Shown piece by piece: positions 9,028 through 17,275 of a DNA stretch of 64,000 bases; within the stretch, counting starts at the first letter, position 1, and each line of letters begins with the position of its first letter. This stretch comes from Reichenbachiella ulvae (lineage in GTDB: Bacteria; Bacteroidota; Bacteroidia; Cytophagales; Cyclobacteriaceae): contig NZ_JAOYOD010000001.1 of assembly GCF_025833875.1 (NCBI RefSeq), positions 2,728,001-2,792,000 of the forward strand, written 5' to 3'. Below the pieces are notes generated by a model. The model was not told the origin of the DNA. It did not search any database and saw only the letters and a program-made list of their open reading frames with translations. The translations under genes and the position numbers were made by a program.

Positions 9028-9927
9028 TTATGCATCTGTAGTAGAACTGATCTTAGAGGTAGCCTCAGCTTCTTTGATCAGTTTCTTTTTGGCCTCCTCG
9101 TTGCGTCGCTTGGCTTTTTTGTTATCCGACATCAGGTAGTCATAGATGCGGCTTTTCACTTCCTTGGTCGAGAGGTTATGCTCATAGCCGCCATTTCGTG
9201 CGATGGTCAGCTGACCCGTCTCTTCTGACACGATCACGACTAGAGAATCTGTATTCTCAGACATACCAATCGCGGCACGGTGTCTCAGCCCAAACATGGC
9301 AGGGATATCATCTCGCTCTGACACGGGTAGAATACATCTAGCTGCCACGATCTTGTTGTTATTGATGATAATGGCTCCATCGTGGAGCGGCGACAGTTTG
9401 TTGAAGATCGCTAGAATCAGTCGTTTGGATACGATTGCTTCCATCCTATCGCCCGAATCGGCAAAAAATTTAAGTTCTGAATCTTTAGAAAAAACAATCA
9501 AGGCACCAGTATTGGCACCACTCATGGTTTTGATTGCATCTATCAGTGGAGTAAGAATGGTCAGGTGACTTTCGTCAAACTTCTCTCTCCACAATTGCTT
9601 GAAGTTGTTGAACAAATTCCCCTCCTCGAAGATCGTGGTACGACCAATCAGCAACAGGAACTTTCTGATCTCCTGCTGAAACAGAATAATCACTGCGATG
9701 ACCCCAACGCCCATAAACTGACCAAGGATCAAACTCACCAACTCCATATTGGCAGCCTGCACCACCAGATAGATCAAGTAGAGCAATAAGAAACCAAGGA
9801 AAATTTTGATTGCCACACTCCCGCGCATCAGTTTGTACACCTGATACAGCAGTATAGTCACGAAGAATATATCGATCAGATCCACCCAACCGACTTCCAA
9901 AAATCCTATATGAAATCCTAAAATCAC
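9028..9927 (-). CDS. cdaA: diadenylate cyclase CdaA
   Basis: Makes the second messenger c-di-AMP from two ATP. The 299-residue protein has three N-terminal membrane helices (about 15-32, 40-58, 66-84) and a DisA_N cyclase domain at about 100-260, with the signature DGA at residues 183-185 and the RHR motif at 215-217, both needed for nucleotide binding and catalysis. A charged C-terminal tail (KKAKRRNEEAKKKLIKEAE) follows. The start is a GTG at 9927 directly after the folP stop codon with no spacer. No CdaR or GlmM gene is adjacent, unlike in Firmicutes. Confidence 0.95.
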   Translation of the reverse strand: MILGFHIGFLEVGWVDLIDIFFVTILLYQVYKLMRGSVAIKIFLGFLLLYLIYLVVQAANMELVSLILGQFMGVGVIAVIILFQQEIRKFLLLIGRTTIFEEGNLFNNFKQLWREKFDESHLTILTPLIDAIKTMSGANTGALIVFSKDSELKFFADSGDRMEAIVSKRLILAIFNKLSPLHDGAIIINNNKIVAARCILPVSERDDIPAMFGLRHRAAIGMSENTDSLVVIVSEETGQLTIARNGGYEHNLSTKEVKSRIYDYLMSDNKKAKRRNEEAKKKLIKEAEATSKISSTTDA

Positions 9928-10779
9928 TTAATCCTTTTTCTTTAATTGTTCGAACAGTGTCACTGTCTCTTTCGCCTCCTTCACATCATGCACGCGCAGA
10001 ATTGAAGCCCCTTTCATCAGACTCGCCATATTCAGAGCAGTAGTTCCATTGAGTGCTTCATCAGGCGTGCAATCCAGCGTTTTGAAAATCATCGACTTTC
10101 TCGACACCCCACTCAACATGGGCACATCCAGCATCCATAGCAGCTCCAATTTGGCCATCAACTCAAAATTTTGCTCTCGGGTCTTAGCAAAACCAAAACC
10201 CGGATCGATGATCAGATCCTTTACTCCCTTTCGTCTGAGCTGCGTGATCTTCAGGTTAAAATAATCAATAACATCGGAAACCAAATCCCCATAATCGGTC
10301 ATTTGCGACATAGTGCGTGGATTTCCTCGCATGTGCATCATGATATAGGGGATATTGAGCCGAATCACCAAATCGAACATGTCATCGTCTAGTTCACCTG
10401 CCGAAATATCATTGATGATGGCTGCCCCTTCCTGAACACAAGTCTCCGCGACTTCAGATCGAAAAGTATCAATCGAAATCACTGCCTCTGGAAACTCCTT
10501 CATGATTTGTACCACTGCCTGAGCAGCAGTCTGTTGCTCTTCTTCCAGTGCTATATCCTTGGCTCCCGGCCTGCTAGAGTAAGCGCCAATATCCAAAATA
10601 TCGGCTCCTTCGCTTAACATTTTTTCGGCCTTTTGCAGCAAATCCCTGTCAGTCTTGATTTTACCTCCATCATAAAATGAGTCTTGCGTTACATTCACAA
10701 TACCCATGATTTTAGGGATGGACAAATCCATCAATCGACCCTTTACATTTATAAACTTTGGAGTAGGTGTTGCAATCAA
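9928..10779 (-). CDS. folP: dihydropteroate synthase
   Basis: Condenses p-aminobenzoate with dihydropterin pyrophosphate in folate synthesis. The 283-residue TIM-barrel protein carries KIMGIVNVTQDSFYDGG (usual motif has Pro where this has Gln), ADILDIGAYSSRPGA, ISIDTF, INDISAG, DPGFGFAK and LSGVSRKS, covering the pterin and pABA sites. The only start upstream of the conserved FINVKGRLMDLS segment is a TTG at 10779; ATG at residue 17 would remove conserved sequence. It is the first gene of the folP-cdaA operon and is divergent from the DUF1599 gene with only about 45 bp between start codons. Confidence 0.95.
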   Translation of the reverse strand: MIATPTPKFINVKGRLMDLSIPKIMGIVNVTQDSFYDGGKIKTDRDLLQKAEKMLSEGADILDIGAYSSRPGAKDIALEEEQQTAAQAVVQIMKEFPEAVISIDTFRSEVAETCVQEGAAIINDISAGELDDDMFDLVIRLNIPYIMMHMRGNPRTMSQMTDYGDLVSDVIDYFNLKITQLRRKGVKDLIIDPGFGFAKTREQNFELMAKLELLWMLDVPMLSGVSRKSMIFKTLDCTPDEALNGTTALNMASLMKGASILRVHDVKEAKETVTLFEQLKKKD

Positions 10780-10824
10780 ATTGATTAATTTTAGCCGCTC
10801 AACACGGATGAAAACAGCAAATCA

Positions 10825-11373
10825 TTGGAAGAAAAAACTGTAAGCGAATATAGAGAAGTTATTAAGGCTTGTAAAGATATTTTCGAAAAGAAAACCAAGG
10901 ACTATGGCACTGCCTGGCGAATATTGAGGGCTTCTTCTCTTACCGACCAGATTTTTATCAAAGCCAAAAGGATTCGATCTATTCAGGAAAAGGGATCTCA
11001 AAAAGTAGAAGAAGACATCAGCGGTGAATTCATAGCCATCATCAACTACTGCATCATGGCCATCATCCAATTGGATTGGAAAGATGAAACCAAGCTAGAA
11101 ATCCCTTACAGCGAGTTGGAACCCCTCTATGACAAAATCGCCCACGATACCATGGAGCTGCTGATGAACAAGAATCATGACTATGGCGAAGCTTGGCGCG
11201 ACATGAGAGTTTCGTCCATGACCGACATCATTTTGATGAAAATACTACGGACTAAACAGATCGAAGACAATCAGGGCAAGACCCTAATCTCTGAAGGCGT
11301 AGATGCCAACTATCAGGACATGATCAATTATTCTGTATTTTGCCTCATCCTTATGGGCTTTACCCAATCATAA
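10825..11373 (+). CDS. DUF1599 (nucleotide-modification-associated) protein with tandem domain repeat
   Basis: 182 residues built from two homologous helical halves. Each carries K-x-x-DYG-x-AWR-x-x-R-x-SS-x-TD-x-I followed by K/R-R-x-x-x-I, at residues 24-54 and 116-146, and each ends in an INY helix (73-76 and 167-170). PF07659 is described as a nucleotide-modification-associated domain. The only available start is TTG at 10825, because an in-frame stop lies at 10792 and no ATG intervenes. It is followed after 46 bp by the DoxX-type gene, a pairing I recall as common in Bacteroidetes. Molecular role unknown. Confidence 0.85.
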   Translation: MEEKTVSEYREVIKACKDIFEKKTKDYGTAWRILRASSLTDQIFIKAKRIRSIQEKGSQKVEEDISGEFIAIINYCIMAIIQLDWKDETKLEIPYSELEPLYDKIAHDTMELLMNKNHDYGEAWRDMRVSSMTDIILMKILRTKQIEDNQGKTLISEGVDANYQDMINYSVFCLILMGFTQS

Positions 11374-11419
11374 CCTGAAGACTGGAAAGGCGTAATTAGG
11401 ATTTTAAACCACAAAGAAA

Positions 11420-12514
11420 ATGCTCAAACATCTCAATACCGTTTTAAGAGTTTTAGTCGGAGGCTTATTCATCTTCTCAGGACTGATCAAGGTCAATGAC
11501 CCAATAGGTACCTCCATCAAACTGGAAGAATACTTCGAGGTATTCTCTGTGGAGTTTGCTTCTTTCTTTCATTTGTTCGTACCTATAGCCCTGCCACTGG
11601 CAGTATTTTTAGTGGTACTAGAGGTCGTATTAGGAGTGGCGCTAATCATGGATTACAAACCCAAATGGACACAATACACCATTTTGGGCTTGATTGTATT
11701 TTTCACATTCCTAACTGGCTATTCGGCCATCACCAATACAGTTACTGACTGTGGTTGCTTTGGAGATGCCATCAAACTGACTCCATGGGAGTCTTTCACC
11801 AAGGACATTATCCTATTAGTGATGATCGTAGCGATCATTATCATCGACAAGAACAAGGAAGACCAGACCAAAGCACTGGGCCATGCAGTAATCGGAGCGA
11901 CTTCCGTTTTGAGTTTGATCCTTTCGGTCACCGCCATCAATCATTTACCTTTCATCGACTTCCGCGCTTACAAAGTGGGCGACAACATCCAAACGAATAT
12001 GCAGCCCTCTGAAGAATTCATCTATGAATATGTGGTGGAAAAAGATGGGAAAGAATACACCTTCAATGAATATCCTACCGACAAGTCATTCAAATTTGTC
12101 TCTATGACACACATCAACCCAGAGGCGAGTCCCAAGATTACTGACTTTGCCGTATGGAACGATGAGGGGGACTATACGCAGGAAGTGCTAACAGGCAACA
12201 AACTATTTTTGATATTGTACGATGTGAGCAAATCCGATACAGAAAGCCTGGGAGCCATCAATGAATTGATTCGGGCACTGGGAGGAAAATTAGAGATCTA
12301 TTCACTCACTGCATCTGCAGGCCCCACTTATGAGCAGTTTGCGGCAGAAAACCAATTGGAGATTCCCTATTACTACACAGACGCGACAGTTTTAAAGACG
12401 ATCACAAGGTCAAATCCAGGACTTTGGTTGCTACAAGACGGTACTGTCAAAGGAAAATGGCATTACAATGATGTGCCGAATTACAGCGAAGTGTTAGATT
12501 TGTTAAAGTTATAA
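11420..12514 (+). CDS. BT_3928-type DoxX family membrane protein
   Basis: 364 residues. Residues 1-170 form a four-helix DoxX/MauE-like membrane domain (RVLVGGLFIFSGLIKVNDPIGTSIKLEEYF, then GYSAITNTVTDCGCFGDAIKLTPWESF with a Cys-x-Cys pair). Residues 180-364 form a soluble domain with thioredoxin-like features (FLILYDVSKSDTESLGAINELI and a final GLWLLQDGTVKGKWHY) but no CxxC active site. This architecture is the BT_3928 family of Bacteroidetes. The Cys-Gly-Cys-Phe-Gly loop recalls MauE and vitamin-K-epoxide-type redox proteins, so a periplasmic thiol-redox role is plausible but inferred. It lies between the DUF1599 and M48 genes on the same strand. Confidence 0.82.
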   Translation: MLKHLNTVLRVLVGGLFIFSGLIKVNDPIGTSIKLEEYFEVFSVEFASFFHLFVPIALPLAVFLVVLEVVLGVALIMDYKPKWTQYTILGLIVFFTFLTGYSAITNTVTDCGCFGDAIKLTPWESFTKDIILLVMIVAIIIIDKNKEDQTKALGHAVIGATSVLSLILSVTAINHLPFIDFRAYKVGDNIQTNMQPSEEFIYEYVVEKDGKEYTFNEYPTDKSFKFVSMTHINPEASPKITDFAVWNDEGDYTQEVLTGNKLFLILYDVSKSDTESLGAINELIRALGGKLEIYSLTASAGPTYEQFAAENQLEIPYYYTDATVLKTITRSNPGLWLLQDGTVKGKWHYNDVPNYSEVLDLLKL

Positions 12515-12535
12515 AACCCTAAAACGTATATCAAG

Positions 12536-13357
12536 ATGAAAAGAGCTGCTACCCTCACCCTATTTTCCCTTTTGTTCATTGGCCTAGGAGCTTGTGACAA
12601 GAACAATAACATTTCACTCTTTTCTGTACAGGATGATATAGCCCTTGGAGCTCAAGTGGCTGCAGAAATCGCTTCTGATCCTGCCAACTACCCTTTGCTT
12701 CCAGAAGCTGGAAACGAGCAGGCCTACGCCTATATTCAGGCCATGACGGATGAGATCCTGAATTCAGGTGAGGTTCAGTATCGCAGCGAGTTTGCCTGGG
12801 AAGTGCACATCATCGAGGACGATGTCTTGAATGCCTTTTGTACACCGGGTGGTTATATCTATGTCTACACCGGTTTGATTAAATATCTGGACAATGTGGA
12901 TGACCTGGCAGGTGTGATGGGACACGAAATCGCTCATGCAGACCTAAGACATACCAGCCGTCAGATGCAAAACCAATATGGGATCAGCACGCTTTTGGCC
13001 ATCTTACTTGGTGACAATGCTGGTACATTAGAGCAAATAGCAGCTGATTTAGCAGGAAACGTAAGCGCACTTCAGTTCTCTAAGAAGTTTGAGGCTGAAT
13101 CAGATGATAAATCTGTTCTTTATTTGTCGGGCACCGAATTCGCTTGCAATGGAGCTGCTTCTTTCTTCGAAAAACTAGAAGCTGATGGTCAGGGAACTAC
13201 TTCAGGTTTAGAGGAATTTTTGAGTACGCACCCCTCTCCAGAAAATAGAATAGCCGACATCAATGCCGAGGCAAGTGAACTAGGTTGTAGCACTAGCTTG
13301 AGTCCAGACAATGTCAACAATATGACTTACGCCGAATTCCAGGCACTATTCCAATAA
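12536..13357 (+). CDS. M48 family metalloprotease, lipoprotein
   Basis: 273-residue lipoprotein with signal peptide and lipobox (LGLGAC, acylated Cys20). The zinc site HEIAH spans residues 130-134 (VMGHEIAHADLRHTS) and the third ligand is expected in EAESDDKSVLYLSG. This is the BepA/LoiP/YcaL-like minimal M48 type without TPRs, which degrades misfolded periplasmic or outer-membrane proteins. It starts 21 bp after the DoxX-type gene and probably shares its transcript; a 12-bp inverted repeat follows the stop. Confidence 0.92.
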   Translation: MKRAATLTLFSLLFIGLGACDKNNNISLFSVQDDIALGAQVAAEIASDPANYPLLPEAGNEQAYAYIQAMTDEILNSGEVQYRSEFAWEVHIIEDDVLNAFCTPGGYIYVYTGLIKYLDNVDDLAGVMGHEIAHADLRHTSRQMQNQYGISTLLAILLGDNAGTLEQIAADLAGNVSALQFSKKFEAESDDKSVLYLSGTEFACNGAASFFEKLEADGQGTTSGLEEFLSTHPSPENRIADINAEASELGCSTSLSPDNVNNMTYAEFQALFQ

Positions 13358-13373
13358 CAAACAAGAAATCACA

Positions 13374-13405
13374 TGTAATTAACTGGGACATCTCAGTTAA
13401 TTACA
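13374..13405 (+). terminator. perfect 12-bp inverted repeat after the M48 gene
   Basis: Arms 13374-13385 and 13394-13405 are perfectly complementary with an 8-nt loop, 16 bp after the M48 stop, followed by a T-rich stretch rather than a clean T run. It is probably the terminator of the DUF1599-DoxX-M48 transcript. Confidence 0.6.
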
Positions 13406-13463
13406 ATCGTATTTTCTTTGATCTATCAAAAAGATAGAGTAGATTCATAACGCAGCAGTAATT

Positions 13464-13484
13464 AACCTGTCAGATGGACAGGTT
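13464..13484 (+). promoter_or_regulatory. leader hairpin upstream of the 13531 gene
   Basis: Arms 13464-13471 and 13477-13484 form a perfect 8-bp stem with a 5-nt loop about 45 bp before the start codon at 13531. There is no T run, so it is more likely a leader RNA structure (stability or translation control) than a terminator. Role inferred. Confidence 0.35.
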
Positions 13485-13530
13485 GGAGATTCGAGGAAAT
13501 TAGTTTTTAACCTAAACTAATAACCCAATT

Positions 13531-14139
13531 ATGAACCACTCTATTAACAATCTCCTGACCACTAGCGAGATGGCAGTCATCAATGCCATGCACAATCCTC
13601 AAATCACTGAAGCACTCACTTCTTTTGGTTTGCAAAAAGACTCTCTCATTAAAGGGCAAAAACTGATAGAAAAAGCCCAAAAACTCAACAGTGAGGTAAA
13701 AGAAACTCAGGAAGAACTCAAACTGACTCACCTACGCAATTTATTTCTCCGTCATACCAAGCTCGCCCGGATGATATTCATCACTGATGAAAACGCATGG
13801 GCCAAGCTAGGCCTCAATGGAGCGAGAAAGCAAAGCAAAAAAGCCTGGCTAAAACAAGCCATGACTTTCTACACCACCCTACTCAATGACAAGAAGTACA
13901 TCCTTTCGATGTTTCGATTTGGGGTGAGACAGGATCAACTCATACAGATACTAAGCGAAATCGGTAATTTGGAAAACAAGTTCAAATCAGAAACCATGCA
14001 AGACGAATCTGAAGATCGAGATATCGCCATAGACGAATTGCAAGATTGGATGACTGAGTTTATCGAAACTGCACGTGAGGCCCTAAAACAAAATCCCCAT
14101 CAACTAAAAGCCCTGGGGATGGAAGTATATGCAGAATAG
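13531..14139 (+). CDS. hypothetical helical cytoplasmic protein (202 aa)
   Basis: No signal peptide or membrane segment. The protein is predicted to be almost entirely helical, with a charged segment at about 45-75 (IEKAQKLNSEVKETQEELKLTHLRN) that could be a coiled coil. The middle contains WAKLGLNGARKQSKKAWLKQAMTFYTTLLNDKKY. I do not recognise a family; similar helical proteins of this length are frequent orphans in Cytophagales. It has its own leader hairpin and its own terminator, so it is monocistronic. Confidence 0.65.
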   Translation: MNHSINNLLTTSEMAVINAMHNPQITEALTSFGLQKDSLIKGQKLIEKAQKLNSEVKETQEELKLTHLRNLFLRHTKLARMIFITDENAWAKLGLNGARKQSKKAWLKQAMTFYTTLLNDKKYILSMFRFGVRQDQLIQILSEIGNLENKFKSETMQDESEDRDIAIDELQDWMTEFIETAREALKQNPHQLKALGMEVYAE

Positions 14140-14169
14140 TCAATAGTAATGTCTTTCATAATAGTAAGG

Positions 14170-14203
14170 ATGGACCTAATCGCTTTATTAGGTCCATTTC
14201 TTT
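14170..14203. terminator. bidirectional terminator
   Basis: Perfect 11-bp stem (14170-14180 with 14187-14197), six-base loop, then a TTCTTT run. It lies between convergent genes ending at 14139 and 14207 and can serve both. Confidence 0.85.
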
Positions 14204-14206
14204 ATA

Positions 14207-14779
14207 TCATTTCATAGCGGACACGATAATTTGATCCAGATAGATACTACCATCTCCTACATGATGAAATTTGCCCTGAACATAAGATTCAGACTCCAAT
14301 GTAGGATACAGCTCATTACACACCTCAGCATCACAGGCAATAGGCACCTCAGACAGAAGTTGATACCCCTCCTCAATATGTAATTGAACAAAGCTCTCAG
14401 ATGAATAATCAACATTCTTCAGCCCAATTTCAAATGACACATTGGATTCTACCGGTGTTTTAGAAATCAATTCCTTCAATTTATAGCGTCTGCTCGAACC
14501 GTCAGCTGGAGGGTCATTTACTTTGATCACCTCCACTTTTACATCATAGACATAGCCCCATTCATAATCAAGGCCTTCTATCGGGTCGTATCGATAGCTC
14601 CAGTTGTCACTTCCTATCTGCTCATCTATCTGCACCCTATAGACCAACTGTAAGCCCTCTCCAGAAGCCACGGTTTGATAGTGATCTATGCGCACTTGTT
14701 CTTCTCTGAGAAAATTTTCCTCCTCGCACGAGGCAAATATCAAGGGCAGCGCAATCCAAAGCAGTTGAAGTCTTTTCAT
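14207..14779 (-). CDS. hypothetical lipoprotein (190 aa)
   Basis: Signal peptide with a lipobox (LIFASC, acylated Cys18 followed by Glu-Glu-Glu, a Bacteroidetes-style acidic start that can favour surface export). The remainder is beta-rich with no motif I can name; two Cys (IACDAEVCNELY) may form a disulfide. It is convergent with the 13531 gene and divergent from the FMN reductase gene. Function unknown. Confidence 0.65.
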   Translation of the reverse strand: MKRLQLLWIALPLIFASCEEENFLREEQVRIDHYQTVASGEGLQLVYRVQIDEQIGSDNWSYRYDPIEGLDYEWGYVYDVKVEVIKVNDPPADGSSRRYKLKELISKTPVESNVSFEIGLKNVDYSSESFVQLHIEEGYQLLSEVPIACDAEVCNELYPTLESESYVQGKFHHVGDGSIYLDQIIVSAMK

Positions 14780-14933
14780 GATTTATTCCATTTGTTCAAC
14801 GCTAAGACACCCATGCTTGCAGAAAAGTTGGACAGGTATCGATAAAAACAATGGTGCAATAGCTAAGAATCATGACAGGGTTTGGAATCGAAAGGCAAAG
14901 CTTTGTTTATTTGCGGCAAAAGGAATTACATCT

Positions 14934-15455
14934 ATGATCACAATCATCAGCGGCACCAACAGAAAAAATGCAGTTTCGCTCAAAATTGCTCACATCTATC
15001 AGAGCATCCTAAGAGAAAAAGGAGAAGAAGCTGAGATATTGAATTTGGAAGACCTGCCGCATGACTTCATAGAAACCGCCCTGTACGAAAATTCAGGAAA
15101 GAACAAAGACTTCAATCCCTACCGTCAGCAGATCAAAGATTCCAAGAAAATGGTTTTTGTGGTACCTGAGTACAATGGCTCCTTTCCTGGGGTGCTCAAA
15201 GCCTTCATCGATGGGATGCAATATCCTCATGCCTTTCGAAACAAAAAGGCGGCACTGGTAGGTCTATCCTCTGGCATCCAGGGAGCAGGTCTGGCCCTGT
15301 CTCACCTGACAGACATCTTCAACTACTGTGGCATGCATGTCCTGGCCCAAAAGCCCAAACTCTACCACATCGAAAAGAACCTCTCGGAAAACAAACTCTC
15401 AGAGCTCTATCACGGCTTGCTCGAGGAACAAGTGGAGCAGTTGCTGGAGTTCTAG
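14934..15455 (+). CDS. NADPH-dependent FMN reductase family protein
   Basis: 173 residues from the ATG at 14934. Flavodoxin-like fold: MITIISGTNRKNAVSLKIA (FMN phosphate loop S/T-G-T-x-R-x-x-S), then KMVFVVPEYNGSFPGVLKAFIDGM, the diagnostic P-E-Y-N-x-S-x-P-x-x-L-K motif of the NADPH-dependent FMN/quinone/azo-reductase family, and KKAALVGLSSGIQGAG. It probably reduces flavin or quinone-like substrates in the cytoplasm. The frame is open back to 14778, but the upstream 52 codons show no conserved sequence. A possible Bacteroidetes promoter (TTTG at 14881 and a -7-like element ending in TTTG at 14913) fits a short leader before 14934. Confidence 0.88.
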   Translation: MITIISGTNRKNAVSLKIAHIYQSILREKGEEAEILNLEDLPHDFIETALYENSGKNKDFNPYRQQIKDSKKMVFVVPEYNGSFPGVLKAFIDGMQYPHAFRNKKAALVGLSSGIQGAGLALSHLTDIFNYCGMHVLAQKPKLYHIEKNLSENKLSELYHGLLEEQVEQLLEF

Positions 15456-15657
15456 CAACTGGATTATCACAATCGCTTTCCTAACAGTTGTTAGTATCGA
15501 AAACTGTTGCAATGACACGGTTAGTTTTGACCAACTGTCACGTTGATTTCTGTCTTATATCAGGAAACAGCGAATAAGTATTTCTCTTTTTCGCACACAC
15601 CGATTTAATCCTAATATTCGCAGTGAACTAAGTAGTAACTCACGAATATTATTGACA

Positions 15658-17010
15658 ATGAAGAGAAAAATTGTAGTAACGACACTGTTGCTTGGGTGGG
15701 CAACTGTGAGCGTAGCAGCAGACACACCCGACCCCACATTTTCATTTCCTATCAACATCGATCACGTCTGGGTATTGTTATCCGCAGCATTGGTATTTTT
15801 TATGCAGGCGGGATTCAAGGCATTTGAAGTGGGGATGGTCAGGCATGAACATGGAAATGCCGTGGCAATCAAAAACATCATCGACTGGATCATCGGAAGT
15901 TTGATCTTCCTTTTTCTGGGCTTTGGTGTCATGTTTGGTAAGTCATCGTATGGCATCATCGGTACGGATCTATTCTTTGGGATGGGGATTCAGGACAACC
16001 CTGATGGCTCGCCACTGGGATCGATCTTTTTCCTATTCCAGATTGCCTTTGCCACTACGGCATTGACGATCGTATCTGGTGCCATGTCGGAGCGTACGGG
16101 ATTCATCCCCTACATGACTGCTTCAGCATTGGTGGCACTATTGATCTATCCGGTGTTTGGACATTGGGCATGGGGCAACTTGTTTTATGCTGACAATCCG
16201 GCCTGGTTGGCAGATTTGGGATTCATCGATTTTGCCGGATCGACGGTGGTACACTCTATCGGTGCCTGGGTGGCTCTGGTAGGGATTTGGAAAATCGGCC
16301 CCAGACTGGGCAGATTCGATGAAAATGGAAACCCCGTTGCTTTCAAAGCATCAAGCTATGCCTATAGCGTAATGGGACTTTTGATCCTATGGCTGGGTTG
16401 GTGGGGATTCAATGGCGGTAGCCAACTCGCTCTAGACGGTGCAGTAGGTGAGATCATCCTCAACACCAACATAGCAGGAGCAGCGGCAGGTCTTGTGGCC
16501 TTTTTCCACTGCTATTGGTTTCAGAAACGCGAAGACCTCTACCCTAAATTTTTGGGTGGGATCATCGGAGGGCTAGTCGCCATCACGGCATGTTGCTCGA
16601 TGGTCAGTCACCTCGGTGCTCTGGCAGTAGGGCTAACTGCCGGACTCATTCATAACTATGCTTATGATTTAATTCTATACAAATGCAAACTGGACGATCC
16701 AGTAGGTGCCATCCCTGTCCACGGTTTTTGTGGGGTATGGGGCACACTCTGTGTCGCGTTGTTTGGGCAGCTCTCTCCTGAGACTTCCCGATTGACCCAG
16801 TTTGGCATCCAACTCCTTGGGTGTGGGGTAGCCTTTGGCTTCACCACGATTGTTTCTTATGTGATGTTCTCTGTTTTGGAAAAAACAGTCGGACTGCGTG
16901 TTTCTCCTGAAGAGGAAAAAACAGGCATCATCATAGGCGGAGAAGTAGCCGCAGAGGAAGAAGAGGAAATCGGCATGTCAGAAGCCGAATTGTTAGAGTT
17001 AATGAAATAA
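15658..17010 (+). CDS. amt: ammonium transporter
   Basis: Amt/Mep/Rh channel for ammonium uptake, about 450 residues with a signal sequence (cleavage after SVAA) and 11 predicted helices. The twin pore histidines are present: His199 in STVVHSIGAW and His355 in PVHGFCGVWG. The C-terminal tail is acidic (EVAAEEEEEIGMSEAELLELM). ATG at 15658 is preferred over the in-frame TTG at 15652. No glnK/PII gene follows, unlike most amt loci; instead a 67-residue ORF lies 12 bp downstream. I see no sigma-54 promoter in the 200-bp upstream gap. Confidence 0.95.
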   Translation: MKRKIVVTTLLLGWATVSVAADTPDPTFSFPINIDHVWVLLSAALVFFMQAGFKAFEVGMVRHEHGNAVAIKNIIDWIIGSLIFLFLGFGVMFGKSSYGIIGTDLFFGMGIQDNPDGSPLGSIFFLFQIAFATTALTIVSGAMSERTGFIPYMTASALVALLIYPVFGHWAWGNLFYADNPAWLADLGFIDFAGSTVVHSIGAWVALVGIWKIGPRLGRFDENGNPVAFKASSYAYSVMGLLILWLGWWGFNGGSQLALDGAVGEIILNTNIAGAAAGLVAFFHCYWFQKREDLYPKFLGGIIGGLVAITACCSMVSHLGALAVGLTAGLIHNYAYDLILYKCKLDDPVGAIPVHGFCGVWGTLCVALFGQLSPETSRLTQFGIQLLGCGVAFGFTTIVSYVMFSVLEKTVGLRVSPEEEKTGIIIGGEVAAEEEEEIGMSEAELLELMK

Positions 17011-17021
17011 GACAAAGTATT

Positions 17022-17225
17022 ATGACCGTACACCAAATATCAATAAAAGTAAAAACCGGATACAACTTGATCAGCGTTGAAAAATATCGGGAAATCAGAC
17101 CTCTGGATCGGGTACACCTGATCTCAGAAAAGAAAGTGAAATTTCTGGATGTCGAGGGGAACCCAATACCTACCCTGAGAGCGATCAAGGACATCAATCA
17201 GCATGTAATGAGCCAACAGGCGTAA
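17022..17225 (+). CDS. small hypothetical protein downstream of amt (67 aa)
   Basis: Starts 12 bp after the amt stop and is followed after about 16 bp by a clear terminator, so it is very likely the second gene of the amt transcript. The sequence (MTVHQISIKVKTGYNLISVEK, KVKFLDVEGNPIPTLRAIKDI) suggests a small mixed alpha/beta protein with basic and hydrophobic strands. It is too short for PII and lacks a T-loop. Function unknown. Confidence 0.6.
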   Translation: MTVHQISIKVKTGYNLISVEKYREIRPLDRVHLISEKKVKFLDVEGNPIPTLRAIKDINQHVMSQQA

Positions 17226-17241
17226 TGAATAAATAAGTGAT

Positions 17242-17273
17242 CCAGCATCCATCTCGGGTGCTGGATTTTTTTT
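17242..17273 (+). terminator. rho-independent terminator of the amt operon
   Basis: Arms 17242-17250 and 17256-17264 (9 bp with one G:U-type pair), 5-nt loop, then eight T residues from 17266. It also lies 3 bp before the end of the convergent MepB gene. Confidence 0.9.
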
Positions 17274-17275
17274 AC

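Noticed and set aside
9028..9927. DNA-integrity scanning protein DisA
   Set aside because: The protein has three N-terminal membrane helices and no C-terminal HhH DNA-binding domain, so it is CdaA type.
14760..14800. attC-like GTTGAAC site before the lipoprotein gene at 14779
   Set aside because: A core-like heptamer lies upstream of the start, but no matching inverted partner or TAAC end follows the gene; a normal terminator does.
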